DNA of 64,000 bases from Pseudomonadota bacterium (lineage in GTDB: Bacteria; Pseudomonadota; Gammaproteobacteria; DASZBR01). The notes beneath the pieces were generated by a model that was not told the origin of the DNA, searched no databases, and saw nothing but the letters and a program-made list of their open reading frames with translations. A program made the translations under genes and the position numbers. The number at the start of each line of letters is the position of its first letter. Within the stretch, counting starts at the first letter, position 1. Where the stretch lies: positions 1 through 64,000 of the forward strand of contig JAJYDF010000012.1 in assembly GCA_021777765.1 (NCBI GenBank), given 5' to 3'. Positions 55,461 through 64,000 of this stretch are shown here, in pieces.

Positions 55461-55508
55461 TTTTTTTCTTCTCCCCGAAGGGGAGAAGGTGTCGAAGGCG
55501 GATGAGGG
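55461..55508. repeat. Hairpin repeat family 2, copy h (with tail)
   Basis: CTTCTCCCCGAAGGGGAGAAG is followed by GTGTCGAAGGCGGATGAGGGG. It is one arm of an inverted pair with the copy at 55541-55586. Confidence 0.85.
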
Positions 55509-55540
55509 GGTATTAAAAGGTTTTACACAATTATTTAACA

Positions 55541-55586
55541 CACCCTCATCCGCCTTCGGTACCTTCTCCCGCAAGCGGGAGAAGGA
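55541..55586. repeat. Hairpin repeat family 2, copy i (inverted)
   Basis: CACCCTCATCCGCCTTCGGTACC is followed by TTCTCCCGCAAGCGGGAGAAGG, opposite in orientation to copy h, with 32 bp between. Together they fill the gap between the divergent pilin and hydrolase genes. Confidence 0.85.
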
Positions 55587-55673
55587 TCAAGAACAGGAAT
55601 AATAATATAAATAGGTTTAAAAGCATATTAAATTAAATATTGCTAGTAAAGTAAAATTGAAGGATCTTTTATA

Positions 55674-57029
55674 ATGGAATTAACATTTTTAGGCGCAGTT
55701 GGAACGGTAACAGGATCTAAGTATTTATTGGAAATTGAAGATAAAAAAATACTTATAGATTGTGGATTGTTTCAGGGTTATAAACCATTACGATTACGTA
55801 ATTGGGAAAAATTACCATTTAATCCTTCCGAAATAGATGCGGTAGTTCTCACTCACGCACACATTGATCACTCAGGGTATTTACCCGTATTAGTTAAAAA
55901 TGGATTTAAAGGCCCTATATTTTCAACAGCAGCGACGAAAGATTTATGTGAAATCTTGTTGCCTGACAGTGGTCATTTGCAGGAAGAAGAGGCAAATTAT
56001 GCGAATTTGCGTGGCTATTCAAAACATAAACCTGCACTGCCGCTTTACACTGCAGAAGACGGTTTAAAGGTAATGCGTCAATTTGTGAGTATTGAATTAC
56101 ATAAATTTCATCAATTATTTGATGATTGTAAAATTAAATTGGAAAGGTCAGGACATATTTTAGGATCTGCGTTAATTCAAGTGTATAGTCAAGGTAGATC
56201 CCTATTATTCTCAGGTGATTTAGGTCGTCCTTTTGATCCTATTATTTGTGAGCCCGCAAAAATTCAAACTACAGATTATTTGGTGCTTGAAGCAACTTAC
56301 GGTAATAAATTGCATGATACTATTTCCCCATTAGATCAATTGGCTAAAATCATTAATGAGACAATTGATCGTAATGGTATTGTTATTGTTCCAGCATTTG
56401 CAGTAGAGCGTGCACAAACATTGTTATATTATTTATATTTGTTGAAACAATCACATAGCATTCCAGATATGCCGATTTATTTAGATAGCCCGCTCGCAAT
56501 TAATGCAACAAAAATATTTTATGATCATCAAGAAGATCATCGTATTAAAAAAGATGTCGCTGTAAGAATGTGTAATATTGCTACATACACAAGTTCAACA
56601 GATGATTCAAAAGAAATTGATAATCATAATGAACCAATGATAATTATTTCAGCGAGTGGGATGGCGACAGGCGGTAGAATATTACACCATTTACGACGAT
56701 TTGCGCCCGATCCTCGCAATACCATTTTATTAACCGGTTTCCAAGCTGGTGGTACTCGTGGCGAAAGAATATTAAATGGTGAGAAAGAAGTAAAAATGTT
56801 AGGTGAAATGGTTCCTATTAAAGCACAAGTTGAATTTATGGCGAATTTATCAGCGCATGCCGATTATCAAGAAATTTTACAATGGTTAGGTTATTTTCAG
56901 AGCCCACCTAGAAAAGTATTTATCACGCACGGTGAACCAGAAGCTGTGCAATCATTGAAAGAGAAAATAGAAAAAGAGTTTGGTTGGGATTGTGTGGTGC
57001 CTGAATATATGCAAAAAGAAATTTTATAA
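55674..57029 (+). CDS. Metallo-beta-lactamase/beta-CASP family hydrolase (RNA-type)
   Basis: This 451-residue zinc hydrolase has the MBL motif HAHIDHSG at 61-68, GHILGSA, a metal Asp in FSGDLGR, and the beta-CASP signatures VPAFAVERAQTLL, ASGMATGGRILHHL and a C-terminal LSAHADYQEIL and FITHGEPEA. The domain set is that of the CPSF73-like RNA endonucleases common in bacteria (the YSH1 group). Substrate unknown. It stands alone, with the pilin genes divergent. Confidence 0.92.
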   Translation: MELTFLGAVGTVTGSKYLLEIEDKKILIDCGLFQGYKPLRLRNWEKLPFNPSEIDAVVLTHAHIDHSGYLPVLVKNGFKGPIFSTAATKDLCEILLPDSGHLQEEEANYANLRGYSKHKPALPLYTAEDGLKVMRQFVSIELHKFHQLFDDCKIKLERSGHILGSALIQVYSQGRSLLFSGDLGRPFDPIICEPAKIQTTDYLVLEATYGNKLHDTISPLDQLAKIINETIDRNGIVIVPAFAVERAQTLLYYLYLLKQSHSIPDMPIYLDSPLAINATKIFYDHQEDHRIKKDVAVRMCNIATYTSSTDDSKEIDNHNEPMIIISASGMATGGRILHHLRRFAPDPRNTILLTGFQAGGTRGERILNGEKEVKMLGEMVPIKAQVEFMANLSAHADYQEILQWLGYFQSPPRKVFITHGEPEAVQSLKEKIEKEFGWDCVVPEYMQKEIL

Positions 57030-57143
57030 TTTTATGTATTCCAAGCAGTTGAAGTTATCGGCTATTTCTTTCAATAAGGATAAGCTAAACTTCTATATTA
57101 TAGAGTAACTATGTTATTAATATAATTGCAAAAGGGTTTTATT

Positions 57144-58621
57144 ATGAATCAAGATCAAGATAAAGATAAATCTGGAGTGAACGCACAAGGTGTGTTTGCC
57201 TATCATTTTACGCATAATGGAAAGCGATATATTTATCATGGTACTGATGCATCTCAAAATAGTGTGAATAGTGATAAGAAAAATCCACTGAGTTCTACAA
57301 TCACATATCAAGGAGCCGTGCAAAAAAGATTAAAAGATATGACAAATATTACAGAAGGGTACAGTGATGTAGACATGAATTTTACTGTGCAAGCGCGTCT
57401 TATGGAGAGAAAAGACGTGCATTTTCAAGGTCAACAGCGCCCTTATGTATTTAATGAAGACAAGCCGCCAAAAATTAGTGTTTTACCCACATTTCAATTG
57501 AATGATATTAAGCCGGATAAAGATAATAAGAGTTTTTTAGGTGAATTTTTAAATGCGAATAAAAATGCAAAACAAGATGAAAAAGCTGAGAGAATTATAG
57601 TACCTGTTGGAATTACATCTCCAGGTAAAGCTTTTCATATGACTGGCATAGTGTCGAGCCACCTAAAAAAGAAGGAGATAAAGTAAATATTTATTATTTC
57701 GATCCTTTAGGTAAAGGCAGTAATTATCGACAGGAAAAAGATGAAGTTTTAGAACAAATTAGGCAAGTATATGGGAAAGATAAAGTAGTAATTCATGAAA
57801 ATGAGTTTTCACCGGAGAGGGATGGTAGAAGTTGTGGCCCATGGAGTGAGTGGTTTTTAACTGAGATAGCAGCTAATCCCGCAATAAAATTAGATCAATT
57901 CTCTCAACAGATTGATGATAAGTTGGATAGCTGTAAAGACATGGATGGAAAATTCGATTTTCTTGAACTCAATGATTTTATTAAAAAAAGATATAGTGAT
58001 AATAAAGAAGAGTTAAATAAATTGGATGGAAAGCTTACTGAGATATTGCAACGTGCAGGTGTTAAGCTTGATGGAGCAGAGTCTTCTAAAACATATACAC
58101 CTGATAAAGCGGAAAGTGAAATTATAACTGCGATGCAAAAGGCATTTAACAATCATTTTAAAAATAATGAAACATTTAAAAACACTAAAGTTGAGAAAGA
58201 TAAAAATGGACATGAATTAGTCGTATCAAAAGATAACAAAGAGTTGTTTCGTGCTACCTCAACTTCTGTTAATACAAAAGATGTATCAGATGAAAGTTTA
58301 AAAGCGATGAGCGCGGCTATTGTCGCCAATTTAAAAGAAAGACTTTTGCAAGGCGGTGATCCGGCGAAATTAAAGATATCATTAGGTGATTGTCATCCAG
58401 AAGGTGTTGAAGATAAATTCGCTGGATTTATTAATGAATAATTGAAAAAAATGAAAATTGAATTAAAAGATGCAAAAAATAATAATAATAAACCGATTAA
58501 TATTGAAAAAATTCAAGATGTACCTCTTAAAACTCTTAAAGTAGTTGCGCATGTAGAATCTGAACAAAATAAAGACAAACAACAAGATAAAGAAAATGAT
58601 GGTCCGAAATTCAATAAATAA
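57144..58621 (+). pseudogene. Broken CE-clan (Ulp1/YopJ-like) cysteine protease gene; former effector
   Basis: Three pieces form one former gene. The first frame runs from the ATG at 57144 to 57686. Around 57640 the reading continues in another frame, open to a stop at 58439-58441, and then in the same frame after that stop to 58621. Joined across the shift, the sequence reads ...IIVPVGI-HMT-WHSVEPP, then NIYYFDPLGKGS, then DGRSCGPWSEWF. This is the His, Asp and Cys order of CE-clan proteases (SENP, YopJ, bacterial deubiquitinases). The last 56 residues are polar and Lys/Gln/Glu-rich, as in type IV secretion signals. One frameshift and one nonsense codon suggest recent loss, or a sequencing error for one of them. 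Confidence 0.7.
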
Positions 58622-58646
58622 ATATTAATATAGCATTAGAATTTTT

Positions 58647-58731
58647 AGCCCGGACAAAGGAGAACAGCGACGTGTCCGGGAATTAATTGATTTTTCTCTC
58701 GGGCACGTCGCTGTTCTCCTTTGTCCGGGCT
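58647..58731. repeat. 85-bp near-perfect palindrome
   Basis: AGCCCGGACAAAGGAGAACA (58647-58666, continuing 8 bp) is the exact reverse complement of 58704-58731, so each arm is 28 bp, with a 29-bp loop. It lies upstream of the aldehyde dehydrogenase. It resembles a nonautonomous element or a strong RNA hairpin. I see only this copy in the window. Confidence 0.9.
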
Positions 58732-58779
58732 ACTTTTGATAATGGACACAGCGATCTAGCATAGAAGGAGTTCCTTTTC

Positions 58780-60303
58780 ATGGATGAAATATTAAAAAAA
58801 TTAAATATTAAAACAATTAATGCCGGTGTTTGTTTAGGTGCAAGTGATCAATGGTTACATTCTGAAAAAAATAAACAGATACATTCACATAATCCCACCA
58901 ATGAAAAATTAATTGCTAAAGTTGTCCCAGCAACAAACGAAGAATATCAACTTCTGATTAAATCCACGCAAAAATCATTTCAAACATGGCAACAAATTCC
59001 TGCGCCAAAACGCGGTGAATTAATTCGATTAATCGCAGAGAAATTACGCGCGCATAAATCTGCGTTAGGTCATTTAGTGACTTTAGAAATGGGCAAATCC
59101 TTAGAAGAAGGATTGGGCGAAGTGCAAGAAATGATCGATATGGCGGAATATGCGGTGGGTTTATCACGTACATTATATGGTAACACCATGCAATCTGAGC
59201 GTCCGCAACATCGCATGTATGAACAATGGCATCCATTAGGTATAGTGGGTGTGATAACCGCATTTAATTTTCCTGTTGCAGTTTGGTCATGGAATGCATT
59301 TATTGCTGCAGTTTGTGGTGATGTTGTAATTTGGAAACCCTCATATAAAACACCTTTATGTGCGATTGCTGTTCAACATATTTGTAATGAAGCGATGGAA
59401 CAATTCGGTCACACTGGTATATTTAATTTATTTATTACTGATGATAATCATATCGCTGAACAATTAGTGAATGATAAAAATGTCGCATTAATTTCATTTA
59501 CAGGATCAACAGCCGTTGGACAACATATTGCTAATTTAGTTTCAAAAAGATTAGGCAGATATTTATTAGAATGCAGTGGTAATAATGCCATTATTGTTGA
59601 TGAAACAGCAGATTTGAATTTGGTGGTTCCTGCAGTGGTATTTGGTGCAGTAGGCACAGCAGGACAACGGTGTACTACTACGCGTAGATTAATTGTACAT
59701 AAATCAATTTATGAAACAGTCATTGAAAAATTAATTAATGTGTATCGTCAAATTCATATTGGTGATCCGCTGAATAAAAAGAATTTATTAGGACCATTAA
59801 TTGATCAAGCAGCAGTAGATAATTTTTTAAATGCGATAAAAGAAATAAAACAATTAGAGGGGAAAATTTTATATGGTGGCAATGCATTGGCTGGACCGGG
59901 TCATTTTGTAGAGCCGACAATAATCAGTGCAGAAAATCATTGGGCCATCGTGCAACGAGAAACATTCGCGCCGATATTATATGTCATTAAATATGAAAAT
60001 TTGTCTGAGGCCATTGCATTACAAAATGCAGTAGAACAAGGTTTATCTTCGGCTTTATTCACTCAAAATTTACGGCATGCGGAAACTTTTTTGGCGAATA
60101 TTGGAAGTGATTGTGGTATTGCCAATATCAATATTGGTACATCAGGCGCGGAAATTGGCGGTGCTTTTGGTGGTGAAAAAGCAACGGGCGGTGGTCGGGA
60201 AGCGGGATCGGATGCGTGGAAATCTTATATGCGTAGGCAGACGAATACGATTAATTGGAGTTCGGAGTTGCCGTTAGCGCAAGGGATTAAATTTAAATTT
60301 TGA
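58780..60303 (+). CDS. Aldehyde dehydrogenase family 7 (aminoadipate-semialdehyde type)
   Basis: The length is 507 residues. The catalytic Cys is in GTAGQRCTTTRR (C298) and the general base in LLECSGNN (E264). The NAD-binding segment has AFNFPVAVW, and a GSTAVGQHIA stretch follows. The GQRCTTTRR sequence and ECSGNNAIIV are typical of the ALDH7 group (antiquitin), which oxidises alpha-aminoadipic semialdehyde. The substrate is inferred from family. A glutaryl-CoA dehydrogenase gene follows, which fits a lysine-catabolism function. A GAAGGAG ribosome site precedes the ATG. Confidence 0.9.
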   Translation: MDEILKKLNIKTINAGVCLGASDQWLHSEKNKQIHSHNPTNEKLIAKVVPATNEEYQLLIKSTQKSFQTWQQIPAPKRGELIRLIAEKLRAHKSALGHLVTLEMGKSLEEGLGEVQEMIDMAEYAVGLSRTLYGNTMQSERPQHRMYEQWHPLGIVGVITAFNFPVAVWSWNAFIAAVCGDVVIWKPSYKTPLCAIAVQHICNEAMEQFGHTGIFNLFITDDNHIAEQLVNDKNVALISFTGSTAVGQHIANLVSKRLGRYLLECSGNNAIIVDETADLNLVVPAVVFGAVGTAGQRCTTTRRLIVHKSIYETVIEKLINVYRQIHIGDPLNKKNLLGPLIDQAAVDNFLNAIKEIKQLEGKILYGGNALAGPGHFVEPTIISAENHWAIVQRETFAPILYVIKYENLSEAIALQNAVEQGLSSALFTQNLRHAETFLANIGSDCGIANINIGTSGAEIGGAFGGEKATGGGREAGSDAWKSYMRRQTNTINWSSELPLAQGIKFKF

Positions 60304-60348
60304 TTTTTATCCTTCTCTAGCCGGAGCAATTGCACTTATAAATCAATC

Positions 60349-60548
60349 GTAGCCTGGGTGAAGCCAAGATAAAATGTCATTAGTTTCACTTTAATATTAA
60401 TCTTGTGAAAAGATAGTAAGTTCTTCTGGCGCAACCCGGGACATATTTAGTTAATACCCGGGTTTCGCCAGCATCTTTGATTGATTATTGTGTAAATTTC
60501 TATTATCTCACGCTAATGAATTACATCATTTGGCTGCACCCAGGCTAC
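60349..60548. repeat. MITE-like repeat family 3, copy D (~200 bp)
   Basis: It starts GTAGCCTGGGTGAAGCCAA and ends TTGGCTGCACCCAGGCTAC, with AACCCGGGACATA and TACCCGGGTTTCGCC in the middle. It lies between the aldehyde dehydrogenase and glutaryl-CoA dehydrogenase genes. Confidence 0.92.
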
Positions 60549-60647
60549 ATTCTTACAAAGGAAAAAAATGCTTTATCAAACTAATTTATTTATAATGCCC
60601 TGCTTACGGAAGAAAATAATTTTATTTTAATCGCAAAAGGAACCGCC

Positions 60648-61823
60648 ATGTCAAAACATTTACCATTTAATTGGGAATCCCCATTTTTATTTGATGAGCA
60701 ATTATCCGAAGAAGAACGGATGATTTGCGATTCAGCACGACACTATGCACAAACTAAATTAATGCCACGTGTTGTTAAAGCATTTCGTGAAGAGCATTTT
60801 GATCGTGAAATATTATTGGAAATGGGTGCAGCAGGATTATTAGGTGCAACAATTATGGGATATGGTTGTGCGGGTGTTAATCATGTTAGCTACGGTTTAA
60901 TTGCGCGGGAAATAGAACGCGTCGATTCAGGTTACCGCTCATTATTAAGTGTGCAATCCAGTTTGGTGATGTTACCGATATTTTTGTATGGTACCGAAGA
61001 ACAACGACAAAAATATTTACCTAAATTAGGTACTGGTGAATTAATTGGTTGTTTTGGTTTGACAGAACCGGATCATGGTTCAGATCCAGCGAGTATGGAT
61101 ACCCATGTTAAAACCGTTAAAGATGGCTTCATTTTATCTGGTACAAAAACTTGGATTAGCAACGCACCTGTAGCCGATGTATTTATTGTGTGGGCGAAAA
61201 ACGAGCAAGATAAAATACAAGGATTTGTTTTAGAAAAAGGCACTAAAGGATTATCTACCACAAAAACACATGGAAAATTCTCATTACGCACATCAGTGAC
61301 GGGTGAAATCATTTTAGATGATGTATTTGTTACCGAAGAAAATGTTTTGCCTCGCGCAACAGGATTATCTAGTGCGCTCACCTGTTTATCTAGCGCACGT
61401 TATGGTATTTCATGGGGCGCCTTAGGCGCGGCAGAATTTTGTTGGTATACCGCACGTGAATATGTAATGAATCGTGAACAATTTGGCAAACCGCTCGCTA
61501 GCAAACAATTAATTCAATTAAAATTAGCGGATATGCAAACGCAAGTGGCTTTAGGATTGCAAGCTTGTTTACGTGTAGGCCGTTTAAAAGATGAAGGCAG
61601 AGCAGCGCCTGAAACGATTTCTCTGATTAAACGCAATTCCACGTTGGTAGCATTAAATATTGCTCGCGATGCACGTGATATGTTGGGTGGTAATGGTATT
61701 GCTGATGAATATCATGTGATACGCCACTTATTAAATTTAGAGACTGTTAAAACGTATGAAGGTACTGCGGATATACATGCTTTAGTATTGGGTGCTGCGA
61801 TGACAGGCATTTCTGCGTTTTGA
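60648..61823 (+). CDS. Glutaryl-CoA dehydrogenase
   Basis: This 391-residue acyl-CoA dehydrogenase oxidises and decarboxylates glutaryl-CoA to crotonyl-CoA in lysine and tryptophan breakdown. The catalytic Glu is in [10 protein letters not shown] (E371). The Arg of the substrate site lies in [10 protein letters not shown] (R97), and FAD segments are [13 protein letters not shown] and [30 protein letters not shown] is typical of GCDH. The ribosome site is AAAGGAA. With the ALDH7 gene it covers an early and a late step of lysine catabolism; the steps in between are not in the window. Confidence 0.93.
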   Translation: MSKHLPFNWESPFLFDEQLSEEERMICDSARHYAQTKLMPRVVKAFREEHFDREILLEMGAAGLLGATIMGYGCAGVNHVSYGLIAREIERVDSGYRSLLSVQSSLVMLPIFLYGTEEQRQKYLPKLGTGELIGCFGLTEPDHGSDPASMDTHVKTVKDGFILSGTKTWISNAPVADVFIVWAKNEQDKIQGFVLEKGTKGLSTTKTHGKFSLRTSVTGEIILDDVFVTEENVLPRATGLSSALTCLSSARYGISWGALGAAEFCWYTAREYVMNREQFGKPLASKQLIQLKLADMQTQVALGLQACLRVGRLKDEGRAAPETISLIKRNSTLVALNIARDARDMLGGNGIADEYHVIRHLLNLETVKTYEGTADIHALVLGAAMTGISAF

Positions 61824-61829
61824 TAACAT

Positions 61830-61862
61830 ATTTCTTTCTCCCGCAAGAGGGAGAAGGAAAAA
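61830..61862. repeat. Hairpin repeat family 2, copy j
   Basis: TTTCTCCCGCAAGAGGGAGAAGG follows the glutaryl-CoA dehydrogenase stop, without the tail. Confidence 0.8.
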
Positions 61863-61870
61863 AATTGATC

Positions 61871-62065
61871 GTAGCCTGGGTGGAGCAAATGAAGATTTTG
61901 AATAGCATTATTATGTTTGACGTTAACAATAATATCTATTTTGACCAATGGCGTAACCCAGGAAATATTAATTTCCCGGGTTACGCAGTAGTTTTAAATA
62001 AAAATCGTTAATTACCGGTTATTATGATATATAAATATTTATTTCAATTGCTCCACCCAGGCTAC
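61871..62065. repeat. MITE-like repeat family 3, copy E (~195 bp)
   Basis: It starts GTAGCCTGGGTGGAGCAAAT and ends CAATTGCTCCACCCAGGCTAC. The core is GTAACCCAGGAAATATTAATTTCCCGGGTTAC. It fills most of the gap before the M48 gene. The remaining ~170 bp holds no gene I can support. Confidence 0.92.
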
Positions 62066-62237
62066 GTTGATTCAGTCTTCGATAGTTCATTTCATTAGTC
62101 GATTTCCCAAAAATGAGGATGGTTAGATTTAGCTTAACAAGGTAAAATGCAAATTTTTTTAGTATAAAGTCTTCATTGGATATACAGCTTACTTAATTAC
62201 ACGGAGGTGCTAACAAATAATCAAAGAGTATTTGAAC

Positions 62238-64000
62238 ATGAATAATATGAAAAACAGATTTATTTTGCAGTTTCGTCTTTTATTGGTATCTCTACTGGGT
62301 ACAATAGTTACCACATCCATACCATTATTTCTAATCGCCTTAGCAGTGCTTGCGTTTTATATTGCAAATCTTTATCCAAATCCATTTTTAACTGTTTTAG
62401 GAATTTCTTTAATTTATCTGTCACTTCGTCCCTTAGCAATTTATCACCCTAGATTTGTGCGCAATGAATTTATGATTAAAATTGATATGAATGCGCATCC
62501 TTCATTCAAACAATTATTACAATCATTATGTATTAAATTAAATACGCGCATGGTCAATGAAGTTTATATTAATGACAAATTAAACGCGGGTATATCGCAA
62601 GTTCAAACCATCAAATTAATTGGCGCCAAAAAAATTAAATTAATAATTGGATTGCCAATGCTTTGTGCATTAGATGCCGATCAATTTAAATATATATTGG
62701 GTCACGAAGTCAGTCATTTACCCACAATCACTGCAATTAGTAATTGGGCAACAAAACAACAAATGCGTTGGGTCATGATTGAATACAAGGCAAATACTAC
62801 GCGATCAGGGTGGTTGCGGCTTATTAATAAATTTACTAAATGGTATATCCCTTATTTGACCCGATTTATTAATGAGAACAAAGTGCAAAATGAATACCTA
62901 GCCGACGCATTAGCTGCACAATTATTGGGCGCAAAAGAAACGGCAAATACATTGATTTTATTTACTTTACGAACGAAATGGCTGGAAGGTTTTTGGAAAG
63001 AAGTCATAGAAATTAATAAAAAACAAACAGAGCTGATTAATCCTTATCAACTCATGCTGAATAATGCTAAGCAACCTATTACTTTAGAAACAGCACAAAA
63101 ATACTTAGAGGAACTCAGTGAGAAAGCTGAAGCTAATTCAAAATTATTGCAAACTCATCCTTCATTAGCACAAAGAGTTGCAGCGTTAAATCAAAATTTA
63201 ACGCCTTTTGAATTTGGTATCGGTCAATCAATGCTGGAGAAATATTTCTCTAACCACATGAATACTTTTTTGGCTATTTTTGATGATGTATGGAGAAAAA
63301 GTTATGCTTATCAATGGAGTCTTAATTACAATAATTATCAAAAATATTTAAATTATCAGACACAATTCCCTTTACCTTTTGAGGCTTTAGTGGATTACGC
63401 AGATTTAGCAGCCCTGTTTGATCCATTGAAAAATGCTATTCCTATATATCATCAAATATTAAATCAAGAGCCGCAGCATGTTTTGGCGAATGTTAAAGTG
63501 GGTTCTTATTATTTATCGGAACAGGATAATAGTGGTATTGATTATTTGCGCAATGTGCTAGTGGATGAAAATAATTCATTATGTTTTACCGCTTGTCATA
63601 TTGCTAATTCGTATATTAAAAAAAATAAGTTAGCAAATGATAAATGCTTTAAACAATATTTAGTGAAAAATCGCTACCGGATCAAATATGCGCAAGCAGA
63701 AAGACAAGCTTATACCTGCGCTGACACCTTTTTTCCACATGCGTTGTCTAATGATGCGTTAATGCAAATGAATAATATATTTATAGCGTTAGACCGCATA
63801 AAATGTGCGTATTTATTTAAAAAACAAGTTCGCAATTTTCCTGATAATCCGATGTTCATCTTAATTGTCAGCGCTCCTAACATGCAGTATTTAACCAAGA
63901 ATAATTTATTGCAGCGAATTTTGATGTATTTTCCGCCTGGTAGCACCGTCCGTATGTCAATCATTACCAATTATACGGGTAATCAAGTATTAACAAAGGT
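62238..64000 (+). CDS. M48-family membrane metalloprotease with TPR-like region (cut by window end)
   Basis: The frame is open from the ATG at 62238 to the window end (587 codons), so the 3' end is missing. Two hydrophobic segments lie near 12-45 and 50-75. The zinc site HEVSH is at residues 156-160, and the third ligand Glu is in NEYLADALAA (E219), with the conserved Asp. This is the Ste24/HtpX/BepA clan. A TPR-like region follows (NAIPIYHQILNQEPQHVLAN..). No signal peptide is obvious, so the protease domain orientation is uncertain. Ribosome site is weak (AAAGAG); a better GGAGGTG at 62203-62209 leads only to a short out-of-frame start. Confidence 0.85.
   Translation, partial: MNNMKNRFILQFRLLLVSLLGTIVTTSIPLFLIALAVLAFYIANLYPNPFLTVLGISLIYLSLRPLAIYHPRFVRNEFMIKIDMNAHPSFKQLLQSLCIKLNTRMVNEVYINDKLNAGISQVQTIKLIGAKKIKLIIGLPMLCALDADQFKYILGHEVSHLPTITAISNWATKQQMRWVMIEYKANTTRSGWLRLINKFTKWYIPYLTRFINENKVQNEYLADALAAQLLGAKETANTLILFTLRTKWLEGFWKEVIEINKKQTELINPYQLMLNNAKQPITLETAQKYLEELSEKAEANSKLLQTHPSLAQRVAALNQNLTPFEFGIGQSMLEKYFSNHMNTFLAIFDDVWRKSYAYQWSLNYNNYQKYLNYQTQFPLPFEALVDYADLAALFDPLKNAIPIYHQILNQEPQHVLANVKVGSYYLSEQDNSGIDYLRNVLVDENNSLCFTACHIANSYIKKNKLANDKCFKQYLVKNRYRIKYAQAERQAYTCADTFFPHALSNDALMQMNNIFIALDRIKCAYLFKKQVRNFPDNPMFILIVSAPNMQYLTKNNLLQRILMYFPPGSTVRMSIITNYTGNQVLTK

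Noticed and set aside
60077..60277. Basic 66-codon frame inside the aldehyde dehydrogenase
   Set aside because: Out-of-frame shadow of a conserved coding region.

Overview
The window is an AT-rich bacterial chromosome segment. I infer a gammaproteobacterium of the Legionellales or a similar host-associated lineage. The reasons are a TrpR repressor, a pilin-pilB-pilC-pilD-coaE order, large unknown proteins, and several proteins that look aimed at a eukaryotic host (a TcdA/TcdB-like glycosyltransferase, a CE-clan protease remnant, a J-domain protein, a protein ending in a CaaX box). No rRNA or species marker is present, so the assignment is inference.

Layout. 1-1.6 kb: a truncated IS5-type transposase, then four minus-strand tRNA genes (Pro, Arg, His, Lys). 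1.7-12.7 kb: scattered purine genes on the minus strand (purH, purN, a purD-purM fusion, purF, purE), interrupted by a membrane metalloprotease, an unknown protein, a HigBA toxin-antitoxin pair, a purF remnant and an M28 peptidase. 12.9-15.6 kb: a candidate effector glycosyltransferase and an aminoglycoside-phosphotransferase-like kinase. 15.9-24.4 kb: trpR-E-G-D-C-F-B-A followed by a type I-beta DAHP synthase. 24.5-32.5 kb: an accessory island with a small membrane protein overlapping an 808-residue unknown protein, an ORF6N protein, an AAA ATPase with a nuclease-like C-terminus, a J-domain protein and a CaaX-box protein. 32.6-42.4 kb: a second aromatic cluster, a type I-alpha DAHP synthase, pheA, an aminotransferase, aroA, aroK, aroC, aroB and an aroD-aroE fusion. 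A Phe/Tyr-rich leader peptide precedes it. 42.4-49.9 kb: two paralogous proteins of more than 1,000 residues and another unknown. 50-55.4 kb: coaE, coaX, pilD, pilC, pilB, pilin. 55.7-64 kb: a beta-CASP hydrolase, a broken CE-clan protease gene, two lysine-catabolism enzymes and an M48 protease cut by the window end.

Functionally the window carries nearly the whole route from erythrose-4-phosphate to tryptophan and phenylpyruvate. It has two DAHP synthases of different subtypes, one linked to the Trp genes and one to the Phe genes. Control appears split: a TrpR-type operator lies at trpR, and a leader peptide with 6 Phe/Tyr codons in 10 lies upstream of the Phe branch. The purine genes have two eukaryote-like features, a PurD-PurM fusion and a class II PurE.

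At least three families of palindromic intergenic repeats run through the window: a ~195 bp MITE-like element (5 copies), a short hairpin with a CGGATGAGGGTG tail (10 copies) and a TGTCATTCCCGC element. Two genes seem to use the tail of the second family as their ribosome binding site, and trpF seems to take its last residues from the third.
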